Source of the DNA: Streptomyces sp. NRRL F-5123 | GTDB lineage: Bacteria; Actinomycetota; Actinomycetes; Streptomycetales; Streptomycetaceae | Length of the DNA stretch: 64,000 nt | Assembly (NCBI RefSeq): GCF_000721495.1 | Contig: NZ_JOHY01000008.1 | Coordinates: forward strand, 1-64,000 | Reading direction: 5' to 3' | Shown: positions 54,565 to 63,390 of the stretch, piece by piece | Position numbering within the stretch: the stretch's first letter is position 1 | Layout: each line of letters starts with the position of its first letter | Program-made: the position numbers and the translations under genes | The notes under the pieces: generated by a model | What the model saw: only the letters and a program-made list of their open reading frames with translations | What the model was told of the DNA's origin: nothing | Database searches by the model: none

Positions 54565-55962
54565 ATGTCCCGCCCAGCTCGGCAACCCGCCTCGCGCCCG
54601 AACGTGATCCTGGCCATCGTCCTGTTCAGCACCTTCGCCTACTCGCTGCTGCAGTCCTTGATCAACCCAGTCCTGCCGCAGCTCCAGGCGGAACTGCACA
54701 CCACGCAGTCCATGATCACTTGGGTCGTCACCGCGTTCCTGTTGTCGGCGGCCGTCTTCACTCCCATCCTGGGGCGGCTGGGCGACCGGTACGGGAAGGA
54801 CCGGATCCTCGTCCTGGCGCTCGTCGCACTCGCCGTGGGTTCGCTGGTCTCGGCACTGGCCACCGACATCTCCGCGATGATCGTCGGGCGTGCGATCCAG
54901 GGAATCGGCGGCAGCGTGATACCCCTGGTCTTCGGCATCATCCGTGACGAGCTGCCGCGCGAACGCGTGCCCGGGGCCGTCGGTCTGGCCTCGGCCCTGA
55001 TCGCCGTGGGCGGCGGCGTGGGCCTGCTCCTGTCCGGTCCCCTCGTCGACTGGTTCGGCCTGCGCGCCCTCTTCTGGATCCCCCTCGTGGCCATTGTCGG
55101 CGCCGCGGTGGCCGCGAAGATCGTGGTCCCGCCGTCGCCGTCACGGATCGACGGGCCGATCAGCTGGCTTTCGGCCGCCCTGATGGCCGGCGGCCTGCTC
55201 GCCCTGCTGGTGCCGCTCACACAGGGCGCGAAGTGGGGGTGGGGCTCGGGCAAGGTGATCGGCACCCTGATCGCCGCTGCCCTCCTCCTCGCGACCTGGG
55301 TCCGGTCGGAGAACCGCTCGGCCAGCCCTCTGGTCGACATGCGCATGATGCGCATCCCCGCGGTGTGGACCGGCAACCTGGTCTCGATGCTGATCGGAAT
55401 GGGGCTCTTCGCGGTCTTCGGCTTCCTGCCCGCCTTCCTGCAGAGCCCCTCGGCGGGCGGCTACGGCTTCGACGCGAGTCCCACCGAGGCCGGACTCTTC
55501 CTCATGCCCATGACGATAACGATGTTCTTCGCCGGACTGCTGGCCGTTCGGATCACGCGCCGGGTCGGCGCGCGCGCCGTGCTGAGCGCCTCAGCCGTGC
55601 TGATAACGGCCTCCCTGGCGTTGCTCGCCTTCCTGCACCAGGAGGCGTGCCAGGTTGTGGTCTCGATGGCCCTGCTCGGCCTCGGCTTCGGATGCGCGGT
55701 CTCCACGCTGTCGAACGTGATCGTGGAGGCCGTGCCGCCCGAGCAGACGGGCATCGCCAACGGGGTCAACGCCAACGTCCGCACGATCGGCGGCGCCATC
55801 GGCGCGGCCCTCATGGGCGGCATCATCAGCACGCAGCTCGCAGCCACCGGGCTGCCGACCGACGACGGCTACACCTACGGCTTCGGCGCCCTCACGCTGG
55901 CCGCCATCGGCGCCGTGCTCGCCTCGCTCCTCATCCCCAAGGCGCACCCCGCCACCGCATAG
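54565..55962 (+). CDS. MFS transporter (DHA2-like, 14 spans)
   Basis: A 465-residue membrane protein from ATG 54565 (GAAAGG upstream); the frame extended to 54385 covers the terminator. Motif A is LGRLGDRYGKDRILVLALVA, motif C-like is GGGVGLLLSGPLVDWFG, and PISWLSAALMAGGLLALLVP in the middle is typical of DHA2 drug exporters. About 14 hydrophobic segments. It is likely a proton antiporter for an aromatic acid or toxic compound, as it follows the alcohol/aldehyde dehydrogenases on the same strand. Confidence 0.9.
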   Translation: MSRPARQPASRPNVILAIVLFSTFAYSLLQSLINPVLPQLQAELHTTQSMITWVVTAFLLSAAVFTPILGRLGDRYGKDRILVLALVALAVGSLVSALATDISAMIVGRAIQGIGGSVIPLVFGIIRDELPRERVPGAVGLASALIAVGGGVGLLLSGPLVDWFGLRALFWIPLVAIVGAAVAAKIVVPPSPSRIDGPISWLSAALMAGGLLALLVPLTQGAKWGWGSGKVIGTLIAAALLLATWVRSENRSASPLVDMRMMRIPAVWTGNLVSMLIGMGLFAVFGFLPAFLQSPSAGGYGFDASPTEAGLFLMPMTITMFFAGLLAVRITRRVGARAVLSASAVLITASLALLAFLHQEACQVVVSMALLGLGFGCAVSTLSNVIVEAVPPEQTGIANGVNANVRTIGGAIGAALMGGIISTQLAATGLPTDDGYTYGFGALTLAAIGAVLASLLIPKAHPATA

Positions 55963-56061
55963 CACCGCGTACCGGACATCGTCCCTCAGCACCGAAGATG
56001 CGAGTCACATGCCGCACCCGGGCCGGACGGCGCCGGCCGGACACCACCCCACAAGGGGTCC

Positions 56062-56390
56062 TGTTCCTCCTCCGGCACCGTCCTCGAACTTCTCAACCGC
56101 CGTTGGACCGAGCCGATCCTCACCGCCGCACGCCGGGGCACGACCCGCTTCCGCGACTACCGCGCCACCGTCCACGGCATCTCTGACCGGCTGCCGGCCC
56201 TGCGGCTGAAGGAACTCGAAGCCGCGGGACCCATGGAACGGGCCGTCCTGCCCACCACGCCGGTGCAGGTCCACTACCGGCTCACCCCGGACGCCACGGC
56301 ACTCGTCGACTCCCTCCACGCACTGGCACGCCGACAGCTGCGTCAATCCGCCTCCGGCACCACCACCGGTACAGCCGGCATCGGCACACC
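56062..56390 (+). pseudogene. HxlR-type winged-helix fragment without a start
   Basis: In the frame of 56062 one reads TVLELLNRRWTEPILTAARR, GTTRFRDYRATVHGISDRLP, ALRLKELEAAGPMERAVLPT, VQVHYRLTPDATALVDSLHA, a good HxlR domain. No ATG, GTG or TTG occurs upstream in that frame before the MFS stop, and the C-terminus runs on without similarity to 56583. So it is probably a 5'-truncated regulator. Confidence 0.5.
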
Positions 56391-56431
56391 GCTCCAGTCG
56401 GGGTGCCGATGCTGCTCGTTTGGTCCGGTGG

Positions 56432-57874
56432 CTACTGGGCGGGCGCAATGGTGTGCTTGCGAAACGCCGCAGGCAGGGTCAGCAGGAGGACGGCGGCTAC
56501 GGCGATCAGAGGCACCAGGAGGGCGGCGTGGTAGCCGCGCAGCGCCCCCGCGGCAGAGTCGTGAGAGGCGGCTGCCTGATTGACGGCGGTGGCGATCGCG
56601 ACCAGCAGTGCGGTCCCGAACTGGGCCGAGGTCTGGAACAGTCCGCTGGCCACGCCCTGCTGGTCGGGCTCGACGTCGGTCGTGGCGGTGATGCTGAGCG
56701 TGCTGAAGCACAGCGCGAACGCGATACCGATCAAAGCGAAGGTGGGGAACAGCGCGGGCCAGTAGCCCGAGTGCACGCCGATGGGCAGGAAGAGAAGGTA
56801 GGCGACGACGGTCAGGAGGAGGCCGAAGGCGAGAACGCGCTGAACGCCGAACCGGCCGATGTACTTCTCCAGCCGCGGAGCGATGAACACTCCCAGGACG
56901 CCGCAAGGCCAGAACGCTCCCGCGGTTGCCAGCGCGGACCAGCCGCGCGTCTCCTGCATGTACAGGGTGGCCATGAACTGGGCGGCGGCCCAGCCGCCGA
57001 CAAACGCCATTACGCCGAGATTGGCACGCACCCGAGGCCAGGACTTCAGCAGGCTCAGGGGCAGGTGCGGGGAATGATGGCGCTGCTCGATCCGGACGAA
57101 CACAGCGAGCAGGACAGCCACACCGACCAAAGAGAGGATGGTGCGGGCCGAGGCCCAGCCAACGCCTGGTGCTTCGGTGAGGGTGAAAACGAACAGCAGC
57201 ATGGCGATCGTCACCGCGGCGGCACCGGGTATGTCCATCTTCTGGCGGCGCCCGCCCGCCCGTGAATCTGCCGGGATCAGGCGAGGGGCAGCGAGCAGGA
57301 TCAGCCCGGAAACGATGGTCGGCATGAAGAAGACCCATCGCCAACCGACCTCGCTGAGCAGGCCACCGGAGATCAGGCCGAAGGTGAAGCCGGCCGCGCC
57401 CGTCGAGGAGTAGATCGCGAGTGCCCGGTTACGGATCGGTCCTTCTGGAAAGCTCCCGAGGATGATCGCCAGGCCTGCCGGGGCAGTGAAGCCGGCGGCG
57501 ATGCCCTTCAGGAAGCGACTCGCAATCAGCATCTCCCCGCCCGTGGCTACCCCACCGAGGGCGGACATGAAGAAGAAGCCGAGGAGGGCGATGAGGAACA
57601 CCTTCCGACGTCCCAGAAGGTCCGCGGCGCGTCCGCCCAGTAGGAGGAACCCGCCGAAACCGAGGACGTAGCCCGAGACCACCCACTGCAACTGGCTGAG
57701 CGACATGTCAAGGGCGTGCTGAATCGTGGGCAGCGCCACCGCGACCATCGAGGTGTCCAGCGCGTCCAGGAAGAACGCGGCACACAAGACGGCGAGGAGA
57801 GTCGCCGCGCGGCCGCCAAGCTTGGCGGCCTGGGGGCTGGCGCCCGCCACTGTTGATTGATCAGTAGTACTCAC
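56432..57874 (-). CDS. MFS transporter (DHA2 drug exporter type)
   Basis: A 480-residue protein with 14 predicted spans. DHA2 signatures: FFLDALDTSMVAVALPTIQH (first span, LDxTIVNVALP variant), GGRAADLLGRRKVFLIALLG (motif A), GRALAIYSSTGAAGFTFGLI-like RALAIYSSTGAAGFTFGLIS (motif C region) and GWRWVFFMPTIVSG. It likely exports a drug or metabolite by proton antiport. Divergent from a TetR gene, with palindromic operators in the 228-base gap, the classic regulated-efflux pair. Confidence 0.92.
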   Translation of the reverse strand: MSTTDQSTVAGASPQAAKLGGRAATLLAVLCAAFFLDALDTSMVAVALPTIQHALDMSLSQLQWVVSGYVLGFGGFLLLGGRAADLLGRRKVFLIALLGFFFMSALGGVATGGEMLIASRFLKGIAAGFTAPAGLAIILGSFPEGPIRNRALAIYSSTGAAGFTFGLISGGLLSEVGWRWVFFMPTIVSGLILLAAPRLIPADSRAGGRRQKMDIPGAAAVTIAMLLFVFTLTEAPGVGWASARTILSLVGVAVLLAVFVRIEQRHHSPHLPLSLLKSWPRVRANLGVMAFVGGWAAAQFMATLYMQETRGWSALATAGAFWPCGVLGVFIAPRLEKYIGRFGVQRVLAFGLLLTVVAYLLFLPIGVHSGYWPALFPTFALIGIAFALCFSTLSITATTDVEPDQQGVASGLFQTSAQFGTALLVAIATAVNQAAASHDSAAGALRGYHAALLVPLIAVAAVLLLTLPAAFRKHTIAPAQ

Positions 57875-57928
57875 GAAGCCGAATGTATCATCGCTACGTT
57901 TTGAGTCAAGTGATCGCTATATATTTTT

Positions 57929-58083
57929 GTAGCGTCGCTACCCTTCGGAGGTGCGGGAGCACGCTCACCAGGCATGTATGGCGACAACAGCCGCTTGCGG
58001 CAGGGGTACGAACAACCATCAGCGGCTGAGATCATCCCGGTTCTTCGGTCGTGGCAGCAGTAGGGGTGGTAGTAGCGTCGCTA
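57929..58083. promoter_or_regulatory. Two TetR operators between the MFS and TetR genes
   Basis: GTAGCGTCGCTAC (57929-57941) is a perfect 13-base palindrome and GTAGCGTCGCTA (58072-58083) is the same word 143 bases on, just before the TetR start. Half-sites ATCGCTA occur at 57889 and 57913 too. They flank both promoters, so the TetR protein probably represses both genes. Confidence 0.8.
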
Positions 58084-58102
58084 TAGCGCGTAATGTAGCC
58101 GT

Positions 58103-58807
58103 ATGCCAAGCACACCTGTCCGTGACCGACTGCTCCTCGCTGGCGCCCGGCTCCTTGAGGCCTCCGACGGAGGCGACGTCTCCACTCGTGCCATCTGCGA
58201 ACTGGCCGGTGTCCAGGCGCCGACGCTGTACCACCACTTCGGCAGCAAGCAGGGTCTGCTTGATGCCGTCGTCAGTCATGGGTTCCGCAGCTTCCTCACC
58301 ACCCAGGACGATCACCGGGACGGCAGCGACCCCATCCAGCAGATCCGAGAGGGCTGGGACCGGCACATCCAGTTCGGCCTCGAGCACCCGACGTTCTACG
58401 CCTACATCTACGCCCGTGTGGGCCAGGGAACCCGCTGCGGCGTGGTGACTGATGTGGAAGCCATGCTGCTCAAGGCGCTGAAGCCGGCGGCTCAGCAGGG
58501 GCTGTTGGCGATTGAGCCGTCGGACGCAGCAGCCGAGATCCTCGCGGCCAGCAGCGGCGTCATCATGTCACTGATCACGGACCCGGAGCATGGCACCGAC
58601 CTGCGCATGTCCGCCCATATGCGCGACGCGGTCCTGAGCGCCATCACCGCCAACAACGACGCTCACGACGAGCCGGCCAGCGCAGCCACCGCGGTGGCGT
58701 CTGCCGCGATCTCCCTCTCCTCTGTACTTGATCACGCCCCGGACGTACTCAGCCCGACCGAAATGGCCTTGCTGCGGGACTGGCTCATGCGCCTGGCCGC
58801 TCGATGA
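58103..58807 (+). CDS. TetR family transcriptional regulator of the MFS gene
   Basis: A 234-residue regulator from ATG 58103. HTH: VRDRLLLAGARLLEASDGGD, VSTRAICELAGVQAPTLYHH, FGSKQGLLDAVVSHGF (about residues 6-62). The ligand-binding domain contains HPTFYAYIYARVGQG and SHMRDAVLSAI-type AHMRDAVLSAITANN. Divergent from the MFS exporter and flanked by GTAGCGTCGCTA boxes. It should release DNA on binding the exporter's substrate. Confidence 0.92.
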   Translation: MPSTPVRDRLLLAGARLLEASDGGDVSTRAICELAGVQAPTLYHHFGSKQGLLDAVVSHGFRSFLTTQDDHRDGSDPIQQIREGWDRHIQFGLEHPTFYAYIYARVGQGTRCGVVTDVEAMLLKALKPAAQQGLLAIEPSDAAAEILAASSGVIMSLITDPEHGTDLRMSAHMRDAVLSAITANNDAHDEPASAATAVASAAISLSSVLDHAPDVLSPTEMALLRDWLMRLAAR

Positions 58808-58948
58808 GACGGCGTTACCGGGCCGCCGCGGAGGCCTGGCAGACCCTCGCCGAACTCACTGCCCAAGGCCGGGAGATGCCTCGTTGCACACGGCGCCCGA
58901 ACTGGCGGTCACAGCGTTCACGGAAAACCGGACCGCAACCACGCACAC

Positions 58949-59514
58949 GTGGTGGTCGTGGGCGGGCCACTCACGACGACCCTGCGCGGGCTGGTGATCG
59001 ACGAGGTCACCGAGGTGCTGCCCGCACCGACCGTCACTACCGGCCTGAGCTGGTCACAGTTCAGCCGGTACCGTCCTGAGGGCACCGCGGGCGGGTCCAC
59101 CATCGCCCTGGACGACGCACACGGCCCGATCGAGCGCATCGTCGAGCGAGAGGCGATCCTGACACCCGCCGACCCGTTGCACACCCCATGGGTCGCTGCC
59201 GTGCACGCCGGCCGCGCGATGCGCCGCCACCTCACCGCTCACGGCCTCGGCACGGTCGCGGACGCACTGCTGGCCCAGCCCGAGTTGCGCTTCCACCCGG
59301 TGACGCCCGACGACGCAGTCCTCGGCGAGGACGAGCGCCGCTACAGCAGGCTGTTGTCCGACAAGGTCCTCGACAGTGCCATGGTGCTCATGCTCGTCAA
59401 GGGGGGTGGCCCTCCAGCAGCAGCAACACAGGGAGCGGACTTCGGGCGACTGGCGCAGGCATTGCAGGCCTGGCAACAGCCGAGCAGGCTTCTCCCACAA
59501 GCGCCGCCGCCTTG
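58949..59514 (+). CDS. Hypothetical protein, C-terminus lost
   Basis: A frame of about 188 residues with ordinary amino-acid use: VIDEVTEVLPAPTVTTGLSW, GGSTIALDDAHGPIERIVER, TPWVAAVHAGRAMRRHLTA, LRFHPVTPDDAVLGEDERRY, SRLLSDKVLDSAMVLML. The frame then runs into an IS5-type transposase piece, so the natural C-terminus is gone, and the start (ATG-like 58949) is uncertain. Not recognised. Confidence 0.35.
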
Positions 59515-59828
59515 GGTGAACGTGCAGGTCGTCACCGACTCGGACGGCTGGCTGCAGTGGTGTGGATCTCGTCGGCCCTGCCGGGCCGCGCTCACGACCT
59601 GACCGCCGCCCGCACCCACGGCATCATTCGGATCTGCGAACGCCAAGGCGTCCCGGTCGTTGCCGACCGTGCCTACATAGGCGCAGGCCCCTGGGCCGTC
59701 ACCGCCATTCGACCATCATCAGGCGGCCAACTATCCCTGAACGAGTAGACGCTGAACCGCGCGCTCGCCCACAACCGTGCCCCTGCCGAACAAGGCGTCG
59801 CCCGTCTGACGTCCTGGCGGATCTTCGG
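59515..59828 (+). mobile_element. IS5-family transposase fragment
   Basis: WVNVQVVTDSDGWLQW, then after a frame change SALPGRAHDLTAARTHGIIR and ICERQGVPVVADRAYIGAGP, then in the next frame NRALAHNRAPAEQGVARLTS-like sequence ending at TSWRIF. These are the central catalytic strands of IS5-type DDE transposases; the N-terminal half and the last part are missing. It ends at a MITE-like element. Confidence 0.7.
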
Positions 59829-59830
59829 GT

Positions 59831-60131
59831 CTGTAAAACGAGCGGCCCTGTCTCACATCCGGTGGTGACGGATCGTAAGGAGGGATGGTCTCCAGTCGCA
59901 GAGAGTGCAGTTAGTGCTCTGACCTCGGTGTTTCATGGGGTGGACGGCCCTGCGGTGGGATGCCGGCCTGGACACGTCGTGCTCGAATCGGCCGCCTGCG
60001 TAGCCGCCGCCGATTCCTGGGGACGACTGCCCGGCGCACGGACCTGCGACTTCGCGGCCGTTGGGCCTACCCCATCGCCATCACCACCGTCCGTCACCAC
60101 CGGATGTGAGACAGGGCCGAACGTTTTACAG
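59831..60131. mobile_element. MITE-like element (301 bp) with about 45-bp terminal inverted repeats
   Basis: The left end, CTGTAAAACGAGCGGCCCTG (59831-59850), continues about 25 bases through TCTCACATCCGGTGGTGACG. The right end, read inverted from 60131, is CTGTAAAACGTTCGGCCCTG, then the same TCTCACATCCGGTGGTGACG. Only two mismatches fall in the first about 40 bases. The interior has no transposase. It sits at the cut 3' end of an ATPase gene and the end of an IS5 fragment. No clear target duplication is seen. Confidence 0.8.
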
Positions 60132-60390
60132 TCCCCAGCTCCGTCACGATCAGCACCGCTTCGTCGGTGAGATGTCGGAGATCCCACGACGCCAGTGTGT
60201 CGGTTACCAGGGTCCGCGCGGCGAGGGCCGACTCCGGGATCCGCTTCAGGGATCTGGCGCACGGCAACGCGTCCCCGTGCGGTACCTGCTCTGCCGTACC
60301 TGTCGGTGACGGCTCGTCCGACGTGGTCGAGAGCCGGCGTGCGGCAGCCAGCTCTTGCTCGCGCCTGGCGACAGTGGGCTCGGCTGTCAT
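60132..60390 (-). pseudogene. RsbW-like ATP-binding protein truncated by the MITE
   Basis: From ATG 60390: MTAEPTVARREQELAAARRL, then IPESALAARTLVTDTLASWD, LRHLTDEAVLIVTELG. This is the N-terminal third of a streptomycete histidine-kinase-like ATPase (HATPase_c family, N-box region). The expected continuation ELVTNAVRHA and all later ATP-binding boxes are absent, because the frame enters the MITE right end and stops at 60094. It is divergent from the XRE regulator; such ATPase/regulator pairs are usual in streptomycetes. Confidence 0.7.
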
Positions 60391-60624
60391 GGCGTCTCCA
60401 GCGATAGGAAATGAGGGCCTTAACAGTCCCTCTTTCGCACGTGGATCGTCACGGGCAGTGATGACCAGGAAATCTGGACGGACAACGCGCCCTGTGACCC
60501 GTGAAAACTCCTTCTCTCGCGGAAGGTTTTGGACAGCGGTGAACCCCGAAACATGGACATTTCTCAAGCCGGGCAGCTGACCGAGCGCTACCGTGAAAAC
60601 ACATAACCACGTCTGGGGGATCTC

Positions 60625-62090
60625 ATGGCCCAGTCTCCGAAGCCCGGTAGCAAGGCCCAGCGTGACAATCTGCGCAGGGAAATACTTGCGGTCGGCTGTT
60701 CGGCATCGGACATCGTGAACGAAATGCGGGCCCGCTGGGGTTTTCGCCCTCGTGAGGCGTGGCGGCACGCGCACGGTCTGAGCTTGCAGGAGGCCGCTGA
60801 TCGCATCAACGAGGAGGGTGTCACCCGTGGTGACGCCACGGCAGCCGACGCCAGCCTTCTGGGCAAGTGGGAGAAGTGGCCGCTGACCGACCGTCGGCCG
60901 TCGCAGGCCGTTCTCGACCTCATGGCCGAGGTGTACGGCTGCGAGGCGGAGCAACTGCTCGACATCGAGGACCGGCGAGCCATGCCTCGCGTGGAGGCGC
61001 CCGCACCGCGCCAGACGGTGCGTGTACGGGAGACGCCCGACCCGTTTCGTACGCCCGACGAGCCCCCGCCGACGCTCGCCGCCGAGGTCCGGCAGGCGGC
61101 GGAGGAATCCGTCGCGTGGGCCGCATGGGCCGAGACCAGCACGATCGGCGAATCGCGTTGGAGCAGATCCAGTCCGACGTCCGCCGTCTCGCCAAGGACT
61201 ACCTCGGCGGAGACGCCGTCGAGATCTTCACCCGCACTCGGCGCCTGCGCGACACCACCTTCCGCCTCCTGGAGGGGCACACTTCACCGCGGCAAGCGTC
61301 GGACCTGTACGTCGCCGCCGGTTACCTGTGCGCCCTGCTGGCCTGGATGAGCAGCGATCTGGGCCACCTGGACGACGCCGAGGCCCACGGCCGTACCGCC
61401 TGGCTGTGCGGCAAGAAGGCCGAGCACCAGGGGCTGCTCGCCTGGACCGCGAGCACCCGCAGCAAGGTCGCCTTCTGGGACGGACGGCTCAGGGACGCCG
61501 TCCAGCACGCCCGCCGCGGAGCGATGTACGCGGCCGGCGGCACCGTCGGAGCGCTGCTGGCCTGCCAGGAAGCGGACGCCTGGTCGAAGCTCGGCGCCGC
61601 CGAGGAGACCCAGGACGCTCTGCGTCGCGCCCAGGCCGCGCGGGACCAGAGCACCGGCGACGACGAGATCGGCGGCTTGTTCTCCTGCAGCACCGGCAGG
61701 CAGGAGCAGTACGCCGCGAGCTCCCATCTGCGCATCGCGGCCTACGGCGACGCGCTGGACGAGGCCGAATCGGCGCTCACCCACCTCCAGGCCCAGCCGG
61801 TACGCGCGTACGGCACCGAGGCGCAGACCTCGATCAGCCGCGCCATGGGGTACGTCGGCGTCGGTCAGCCGGACGCCGTGATGGAGGTACTGCTGCCGGT
61901 CCTCCAGCTTCGGCCGGAACAGCGCTACGGAACGGTCATCGGCCGTATGCGCGATCTGACCACGCAGATGACGCAAGCACCAGGAGCGCGGGGCGCCGCA
62001 AGCGTCCAGGCGCGGGCTGCGCCGCTCGACTGGTGCCAGGACTCGGCGCCGCGGAGGCTCGCCCTCTCGCCAGGTGCGGGCACGAGCTGA
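60625..62090 (+). pseudogene. XRE/TPR transcriptional regulator with a one-base deletion
   Basis: From ATG 60625 the frame gives an HTH region: RPREAWRHAHGLSLQEAADR, ADASLLGKWEKWPLTDRRPS, VLDLMAEVYGCEAEQLLDI. At SVAWAAWAETSTIG (about 61143) the frame breaks; the continuation IALEQIQSDVRRLAKDYLGG and long TPR-like helices (YLCALLAWMSSDLGHLDDAE, EAHGRTAWLCGKKAEHQGLL, ALRRAQAARDQSTGDDEIGG) to 62090 are in the next frame. One missing base (GCGAATCGC for an expected GCGACATCGC) restores a single about 488-residue regulator. Confidence 0.75.
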
Positions 62091-62104
62091 CAGGATCGGC
62101 GGTT

Positions 62105-62718
62105 ATGACCCCTCAGGCCATGCGCAGCCACTGGTGGTGGCGACCCGGTTGGGACGTGGGCCGTCGCTTCTACACCTGGCATATCACCTGGGAGGGTCAG
62201 CACGACGTCCACCGAGTCGCCGATGGCTACCGCCGGGCGCTGGCGGGCCTTCCGGGCTGGACCTGATCCCCGACCGCTGGCTGCACCTGACGACGCAGGG
62301 CGTCGGATTCACCAACGACGTCTCCGAGGCGACGGCTACGGCGATTGCCGCTGCGGCCCGCTCCCGGCTGGCGGCCCTGCACTCGTTCGACGTCTCGCTG
62401 GAGGCTCCGATCGTCGATCCGGAAGCGATCCTTGTTCCTGTGGTCCCGGCGGAGCCCATCCGCCGGCTCCGACAGGAACTGCGCTCAGCGATTGCCGACG
62501 TGCTGCCGGAGGTGCCGGAACCTGCGGAGGGCTTCAACCCGCACGTCAGCATCGCGTACAGCCACGCCGAGGGCCCGGCCGCGCCTTACGCCGAGGCGAT
62601 CGAGGCCGCGGCCGTACCTCCGGCGAAGGCTGTGGTCACGCACGCAGACCTCATCGTGATCCACCGCGACCACCAGATGTACGAATGGACCACGCTTGCC
62701 GAGGTCCCTCTCGGGTAA
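62105..62718 (+). pseudogene. 2'-5' RNA ligase-like (2H phosphoesterase) with a one-base deletion
   Basis: From ATG 62105: MRSHWWWRPGWDVGRRFYTW, then HITWEGQHDVHRVADGYRRA, LAGLPG. Restoring one C at about 62258 (GGCTGG for GGCCTGG) continues LDLIPDRWLHLTTQGVGFTN, SVEATATAIA-like DVSEATATAIAAAARSRLAA, then EGFNPHVSIAYSHAEGPAAP and DLIVIHRDHQMYEWTTLAEV to 62718. The two HxT/S motifs of the 2H superfamily are seen as HLT (WLHLTTQ) and HVS (PHVSIAY). Follows the broken regulator by 14 bases. Confidence 0.75.
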
Positions 62719-62846
62719 CTCGTGAGCTGCTTGGCCCGAAAGGGACGGATGGTCTACCTGCAGACATCGGGTCCACGGTGCGGGAACCTGTGACCGCTAG
62801 GGTGGCTTCTCTGAGTCGGGCAAGGCGCGCCGTGGGCCGGAGAGGC

Positions 62847-62979
62847 GTTGCTTCGGAACCTCAAGCATGCACGCGACACGCGGGTCGCACCGAAGGAAAA
62901 TGCCCGGCATGCGGAGAATCGCGCATCGCGGAGTTTCGTGAGAGTAGTCGGCAAGGCAAGCTTGTGCTGGTCAAGTACC
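62847..62979 (+). promoter_or_regulatory. CRISPR leader of array 2
   Basis: 133 bp that begin GTTGCTTCGGAACCTCAAG, carry TCGCACCGAAGGA and end CAAGTACC at the first repeat, all shared with the leader at 3962-4095, which has nearly the same length. The middle has diverged. It suggests a functional or recently functional duplicate leader. Confidence 0.8.
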
Positions 62980-63161
62980 GTGGCCGCCGCCCTCCGGGGC
63001 GGCGGAGGATCGCAACCATTGGATGGACCGGACGACGGTGCTGTCCGAACTGGTGGCCGCCGCCCTCCGGGGCGGCGGAGGATCGCAACCGGGGGAGTGG
63101 CGAAACGTTGGCGATCATCCACCCGTGGCCGCCGCCCTCCGGGGCGGCGGAGGATCGCAAC
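62980..63161 (+). CRISPR. CRISPR array 2: 3 repeats of 37 bp, 2 spacers, no cas genes adjacent
   Basis: Repeats at 62980-63016, 63053-63089 and 63125-63161 are identical to each other and equal the array-1 consensus except for GGGGCGG in the loop. Spacers are 36 nt (63017-63052) and 35 nt (63090-63124). It has its own leader. It should be served in trans by the type I-C proteins 50 kb away. Confidence 0.95.
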
Positions 63162-63390
63162 GTCCGCAACGACGGAGTGTGGTGCATGCCGAAGGTGGTT
63201 GTCCGCTGTCATCCAATCGAGGCGTTTGACAGCGAACCCAGTCGTTCCGGCTTCCTCGCCAGCGAGCCTGGGTCTGTCCAGCCAACGGGCAGACCGCTCC
63301 GCCGCCACCGCCTACCGAACTCGCGGGTGGGGCCTCCGGGAGTTCTGAAATTGGCACACCAGGCGATCTACCTGCGACTATCGTGCCTCC

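Noticed and set aside
58804..59079. A small ORF following the TetR gene
   Set aside because: Arg-rich product with overlapping frames; the frame starting near 58949 has more natural composition.
60094..60954. A 286-residue minus-strand protein across the ATPase fragment
   Set aside because: Its first about 188 residues are antisense to the upstream region of the regulator and have no family resemblance; the ATPase-like part starts at 60390.
63162..63240. A fourth repeat in CRISPR array 2
   Set aside because: After the third repeat there is only a weak GTCCGCAAC echo and no hairpin; no repeat can be drawn.
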